DNA from: an uncultured Bacteroides sp.
Lineage (GTDB): Bacteria; Bacteroidota; Bacteroidia; Bacteroidales; Bacteroidaceae
Assembly: GCA_900766195.1 (NCBI GenBank)
Contig: CAAFUN010000039.1
Span: forward strand, 1-9,560
Direction of reading: 5' to 3'
Length of the DNA stretch: 9,560 nt
In this document: in pieces, positions 7,062 to 9,560 of the stretch
How positions within the stretch are numbered: the stretch's first letter is position 1
Layout of the letters: each line of letters opens with the position of its first letter
Translations under genes and position numbers: made by a program
Notes under the pieces: generated by a model
Told to the model about the DNA's origin: nothing
What the model saw: only the letters and a program-made list of their open reading frames with translations
The model's database searches: none

Positions 7062-7850
7062 TTAAATAATGGAGAAATGACGGAGTGCGTTGGCTATTCC
7101 ATCTTCATCTACAGACGATGTGACGTAATCAGCATGCTGCTTTACGGCATCTGTGGCATTGCCCATTGCTACGCCGATGCCTGCATGGGCCAGCATTCCG
7201 CTGTCATTTCCTCCGTCACCAAAGGACATGGTTTCTTCAAGGCGAATGCCAAAGTGACGTATGATTTCGTCAATCCCCTTCTGCTTGGTATTCCCTTTTG
7301 CCGTGATATCAACAAATGCCGGATACCACCGTCCGGACTCACAACTTGGCAGTAGAGGCATGTATTCCTTTTCCTGTTCTACTGTGATGAATGGAGTGAT
7401 CTGGTAGATCTCTTTTCCCTGTATGGCTTGCTCAAATGTCGTTTCGGGAAGCTTATTCACTTTAAGATTCTCATAAAACACTTTCTTAACCAACTCGTTG
7501 GGCTGGCAGACACAAATCTCATGCTCACTTACAAAGATACATGGGAAACCGTTTTTGGCAGATAGATCGGCCAGTGTATGTACGTCGGCTGTCGCAATGG
7601 CACTTTTATAAATCACTTCATCGCCAACAAAGCAATATCCTCCATTCATTGTAATGTACCCATCTATCAGATTTCTTTCCTGTAAAACGGATAAATTGTT
7701 GATAATGACTGAAGGACGTCCGGTAGCGATAAATATTCGGATTCCTTTGGCTTTGGCAGCGGCAATAGCTTCAACGGTCGATTTAGGAACCTCATGGGTA
7801 GTGAAACTGACCAAAGTTCCGTCGATGTCAAGAAAAAGGGCTTTAATCAT
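7062..7850 (-). CDS. Cof-type HAD-IIB family hydrolase (sugar/nucleotide phosphatase)
   Basis: A 262-residue soluble phosphatase of the HAD superfamily with a C2B (Cof/YbiV-like) cap between motifs II and III. Motif I is FLDIDGT with nucleophile Asp8 and acid/base Asp10. Motif II is Thr43 in IATGRP, the motif III lysine is probably Lys189 in KGNTKQKG, and motif IV is GDGGNDSGM with Asp212 and Asp216 for Mg2+. All catalytic residues are present and the length is normal, so it should be active. Family members dephosphorylate sugar phosphates, flavin or pyridoxal phosphates and the like, and the true substrate cannot be read from the sequence. It is the first gene of an apparent operon with the Pif1-TPR helicase. 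The ATG start puts motif I at the usual residue 8. Confidence 0.9.
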   Translation of the reverse strand: MIKALFLDIDGTLVSFTTHEVPKSTVEAIAAAKAKGIRIFIATGRPSVIINNLSVLQERNLIDGYITMNGGYCFVGDEVIYKSAIATADVHTLADLSAKNGFPCIFVSEHEICVCQPNELVKKVFYENLKVNKLPETTFEQAIQGKEIYQITPFITVEQEKEYMPLLPSCESGRWYPAFVDITAKGNTKQKGIDEIIRHFGIRLEETMSFGDGGNDSGMLAHAGIGVAMGNATDAVKQHADYVTSSVDEDGIANALRHFSII

Positions 7851-7873
7851 AAAATATTCTGTTTAGTTGAATG

Positions 7874-7881
7874 CAAAAGTA
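7874..7881 (-). promoter_or_regulatory. -7 box for the HAD-helicase operon
   Basis: On the minus strand TACTTTTG matches TAnnTTTG exactly and ends 24 nt before the ATG at 7850. The start site would then be near 7867, with a very short leader. I find no TTG or TTTG at the usual 19-21 nt upstream, so only half of the promoter is supported. Confidence 0.42.
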
Positions 7882-7903
7882 CTTAAAAAGCAAGGATAAT
7901 TTG

Positions 7904-7911
7904 TATTTTTG
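7904..7911 (+). promoter_or_regulatory. -7 box for the MalY/PatB-like gene
   Basis: TATTTTTG on the plus strand matches TAnnTTTG exactly and faces away from the HAD promoter 22 bp to its left. A start near 7918 would give an untranslated leader of about 138 nt that contains the inverted repeat at 7961-8025. No proper -33 element is visible, so this is a moderate call. Confidence 0.42.
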
Positions 7912-7960
7912 CCTTGACTTTTAAAAAGGAAGTGAGAGATTATGTACTTTTATTGCTTTA

Positions 7961-8025
7961 TATCAAAAGGGTGAGTGCGTTGTTGCTCTACCTTGTATCT
8001 GCTCTTTTTCTCCTCCTTTTGATAA
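7961..8025 (+). repeat. Long-range inverted repeat in the MalY/PatB-like leader
   Basis: TATCAAAAGG (7961-7970) and CCTTTTGATA (8016-8025) are perfectly complementary over 10 bp and enclose 45 nt. A GAG/CTC pairing (7973-7975 with 8011-8013) can extend the stem past a small internal loop. The right arm is preceded by a pyrimidine-rich run and ends 30 nt before the ATG at 8056. It could form a leader stem that influences translation, or act as paired protein-binding half-sites. I do not recognise a known riboswitch class. Confidence 0.55.
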
Positions 8026-8055
8026 GAATAGTTTGCATGATTAAATTGAGATAAA

Positions 8056-9228
8056 ATGAAGTATAATTTTGATGAAATAATAGACCGTCAAGGTACGGAC
8101 TCTGTGAAATGGGACGATTATAAGAACAGGTGGAAAAGAGACGACCTTCTCCCATTATGGGTGGCTGATATGGATTTTCGTACACCGCCCTTTGTTATGG
8201 ATGCGTTAAGAAAACGGTTGGAACACGAAGTGTTGGGTTATACCACCGTTTGTGCCGACTGGTACAGTGCCATCAGAGAGTGGTTACACAGTCGTTATCA
8301 GTGGGACGTTACACCGGAAGAGATGATGTTTGTTCCAGGCATTGTTCGTGGCATTGCCTTCGGACTGCAATGCTTCACTGCACCTGGAGATAAGGTGATG
8401 GTGATGACTCCCGTGTATCATCCGTTCTTTCTGGTCACCCGCAAAATGGGACGCGAAGTGGTTTATTCGCCATTGGACTTGCGCGATGGACAGTATCAGA
8501 TAGACTTTGAACGTTTTAATCGTGATATGCAGGGCTGTAAGGTGCTTATTCTTTGTAGTCCTCATAACCCCGGGGGACGGGTATGGACGGCTGATGAACT
8601 GAAAGAAATAGCCAGAATATGTAAGCAGAACCATACGTTGGTTTTTTCAGATGAAATACATGCCGATCTTACTTTCAAGCCTTATAAGCATCATCCATTT
8701 CCTACGGTGTCCGAAGATGCCGCAAGCAATTCGCTGACCTTTATGGCTCCCAGCAAGACGTTCAATATGCCGGGATTAGGAAGCTCATTCTGTGTGATTA
8801 CCGATGAGGCGCTTCGTCAGAAGTTTCATAGCTTTATGGAAGCGGGGGAGTTTGATGAAGGACATTTATTTGCCTATATCGGAGCCGCAGCGGCATACAA
8901 ATATGGTGAAGAATGGTTGGGGCAACTGCTTGACTATCTTCAAGGGAACATTGATTTCACCGAGAAATACTTGGCGGAACATATTCCGGGCATCAGCATG
9001 ATACGTCCGCAAGCTTCTTTTCTGGTATTCCTCGATTGTCGTGCTTTAGGATTAAGCCAAGCCGATTTGAATAAATTGTTTGTAGAGAAAGCCCATTTGG
9101 CATTGAATGACGGTACTATATTTGGTGAACCCGGCAAAGGTTTCATGAGGCTCAACGTAGCTTGTCCGCGTGCTGTGCTTCAGCAAGCCTTGCAGCAATT
9201 GGAAGCTGCTGTAAACGAAATGAAATAA
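8056..9228 (+). CDS. MalY/PatB-family PLP-dependent cystathionine beta-lyase-like aminotransferase
   Basis: A 390-residue fold-type I PLP enzyme of normal length for the MalY/PatB (C-S lyase) group. These enzymes cleave cystathionine or cysteine S-conjugates to a thiol, pyruvate and ammonia. The N-terminal signature WVADMDF (35-41) is typical of the group. PLP-site residues are Tyr121 in PVYHPF (ring stacking), Asn171 in HNPGG, Asp199 in SDEIH (pyridine nitrogen), Ser233-Lys234 in APSKTFN (Schiff-base lysine) and Arg365 in MRLN (substrate carboxylate). All key residues are intact. E. coli MalY also represses the mal regulon, but nothing here tests such a side role. The gene stands alone on the plus strand with a structured leader and no Shine-Dalgarno sequence. 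Beta-lyase activity is more likely than transamination, judged from the family only. Confidence 0.9.
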   Translation: MKYNFDEIIDRQGTDSVKWDDYKNRWKRDDLLPLWVADMDFRTPPFVMDALRKRLEHEVLGYTTVCADWYSAIREWLHSRYQWDVTPEEMMFVPGIVRGIAFGLQCFTAPGDKVMVMTPVYHPFFLVTRKMGREVVYSPLDLRDGQYQIDFERFNRDMQGCKVLILCSPHNPGGRVWTADELKEIARICKQNHTLVFSDEIHADLTFKPYKHHPFPTVSEDAASNSLTFMAPSKTFNMPGLGSSFCVITDEALRQKFHSFMEAGEFDEGHLFAYIGAAAAYKYGEEWLGQLLDYLQGNIDFTEKYLAEHIPGISMIRPQASFLVFLDCRALGLSQADLNKLFVEKAHLALNDGTIFGEPGKGFMRLNVACPRAVLQQALQQLEAAVNEMK

Positions 9229-9296
9229 AGAGCAACGCAACTTCATTTACAGAGTCAAAATTCCCCTTTTCAAGAAGATAATCCATCTACTTTTCA

Positions 9297-9324
9297 CCCC
9301 TTTCAGAGTGTGTTCTGAGAGGGG
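9297..9324 (+). terminator. GC-rich hairpin after the MalY/PatB-like gene
   Basis: CCCCTTTCAGA (9297-9307) pairs with TCTGAGAGGGG (9314-9324) over 11 bp, including one G-U pair, with a 6-nt GTGTGT loop. It starts 68 nt after the stop codon. It is a plausible 3' end for the transcript, but no T-run follows on either strand. It is therefore not a canonical rho-independent terminator and may instead be an RNA-stabilising stem. Confidence 0.42.
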
Positions 9325-9330
9325 GTATAA

Positions 9331-9411
9331 TCAGTATACGACTGAGCCTATCTCAGTCGTATACTTAGCCCTATTCAGTCGTATACTGAATCAGGTTCAT
9401 GTCGTGATTCA
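9331..9411. repeat. 22-bp-phased array of mini-palindromes
   Basis: Three units of the form TCAGT-N5-ACTGA are centred at 9338, 9360 and 9382, exactly 22 bp apart. The middle one has one mismatch (ACTTA). The central five bases are ATACG in the first and CGTAT in the other two, so the first core is inverted. A degraded fourth unit sits in phase at 9397-9411. Units 1 and 2 together form a perfect 14-bp stem (9333-9346 with 9352-9365, 5-nt loop), and units 1 and 3 can pair over 15 bp. The array lies between the end of the lyase gene and an outgoing promoter. It may be an operator array or a dispersed intergenic repeat; the identity is unknown. Confidence 0.7.
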
Positions 9412-9483
9412 AATTTCCTCACTCTTCGCGAGGTATAGAAAGTGCCCGTTTGACGGATCTGCTCTTTCCTTAATAATCTATAA

Positions 9484-9500
9484 AACGAAACTATTTCGTT
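9484..9500. repeat. Short inverted repeat at the outgoing promoter
   Basis: AACGAAA (9484-9490) and TTTCGTT (9494-9500) are perfect inverted repeats around CTA. The right arm overlaps the TTG -33 element of the outgoing promoter, which suits a small operator, though a 7-bp repeat in AT-rich DNA can also be chance. Confidence 0.35.
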
Positions 9501-9530
9501 GCTTATACTGTTTATTATTTGATATATTTG
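9498..9530 (+). promoter_or_regulatory. Promoter reading out of the window
   Basis: GTTG (9498-9501) is followed after 21 nt by TATATTTG (9523-9530), an exact TAnnTTTG -7 box. Transcription would begin near 9537 and enter a gene starting beyond the right edge. No start codon with an open frame is visible before the window ends. Confidence 0.55.
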
Positions 9531-9560
9531 TGATATTAAAATAATATCATTTAAATCGAA

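Noticed and set aside
8011..8021. CTCCTCCTTTT resembling the 16S rRNA anti-Shine-Dalgarno (or a strong SD on the minus strand)
   Set aside because: No start codon follows at SD distance on the minus strand, and Bacteroidetes make little use of SD pairing. It is better explained as one arm of the leader inverted repeat.
9331..9411. CRISPR array
   Set aside because: The units are 15 bp with 7-bp spacers that are not variable spacer-sized sequences, and no cas genes are present.
9308..9544. 78-codon plus-strand open frame at the right end
   Set aside because: It begins in a hairpin loop and runs through the palindrome array and the outgoing promoter; the translation has no coherent features.

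Overview
The window looks like a piece of a Bacteroides-type (Bacteroidales) chromosome. The evidence is the AT-rich intergenic DNA, start codons without Shine-Dalgarno sequences, and promoters of the Bacteroidetes primary sigma form (TTTG or TTG, 19-23 nt, then TAnnTTTG). Small PF13568-like outer-membrane barrels with 'ASA/Q' or 'AAA/Q' signal-peptide ends fit the same assignment. The species cannot be fixed from the sequence alone.

Layout. (1) 1-1900, minus strand: two tandem paralogous outer-membrane beta-barrel genes (5-610 and 1234-1848), each with its own promoter. They are separated by about 620 bp of gene-free, AT-rich DNA holding a strong intrinsic terminator (1171-1208). (2) 2045-4306, plus strand: a 753-residue CPA2-type monovalent cation:proton antiporter, divergent from the second barrel gene and with a good promoter. 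(3) 4319-4933, minus strand: a YrdC-fold protein closest to the YciO branch, tail-to-tail with the antiporter and only 12 bp away. (4) 5038-7850, minus strand: a two-gene operon of a Cof-type HAD-IIB phosphatase followed 14 nt later by a Pif1-like superfamily 1 helicase fused to C-terminal TPR repeats. The helicase appears to start at TTG. (5) 8056-9228, plus strand: a MalY/PatB-type PLP-dependent C-S lyase or aminotransferase, preceded by a leader with a long-range perfect inverted repeat. (6) 9229-9560: gene-free DNA with a GC-rich hairpin, a three-to-four-copy array of 22-bp-phased mini-palindromes, and a promoter reading out of the window toward an unseen gene.

The genes do not form one pathway. 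They look like ordinary core or housekeeping functions: envelope proteins, ion homeostasis, a tRNA-modification-like fold, DNA helicase/phosphatase and sulfur amino-acid metabolism. I found no phage, IS element, CRISPR, toxin-antitoxin or defence cassette, and no convincing new system. The items most worth a second look are non-coding: the phased repeat array at 9331-9411, the inverted repeat in the malY-like leader, and two palindromes lying on promoters (4991-5004 and 9484-9500).
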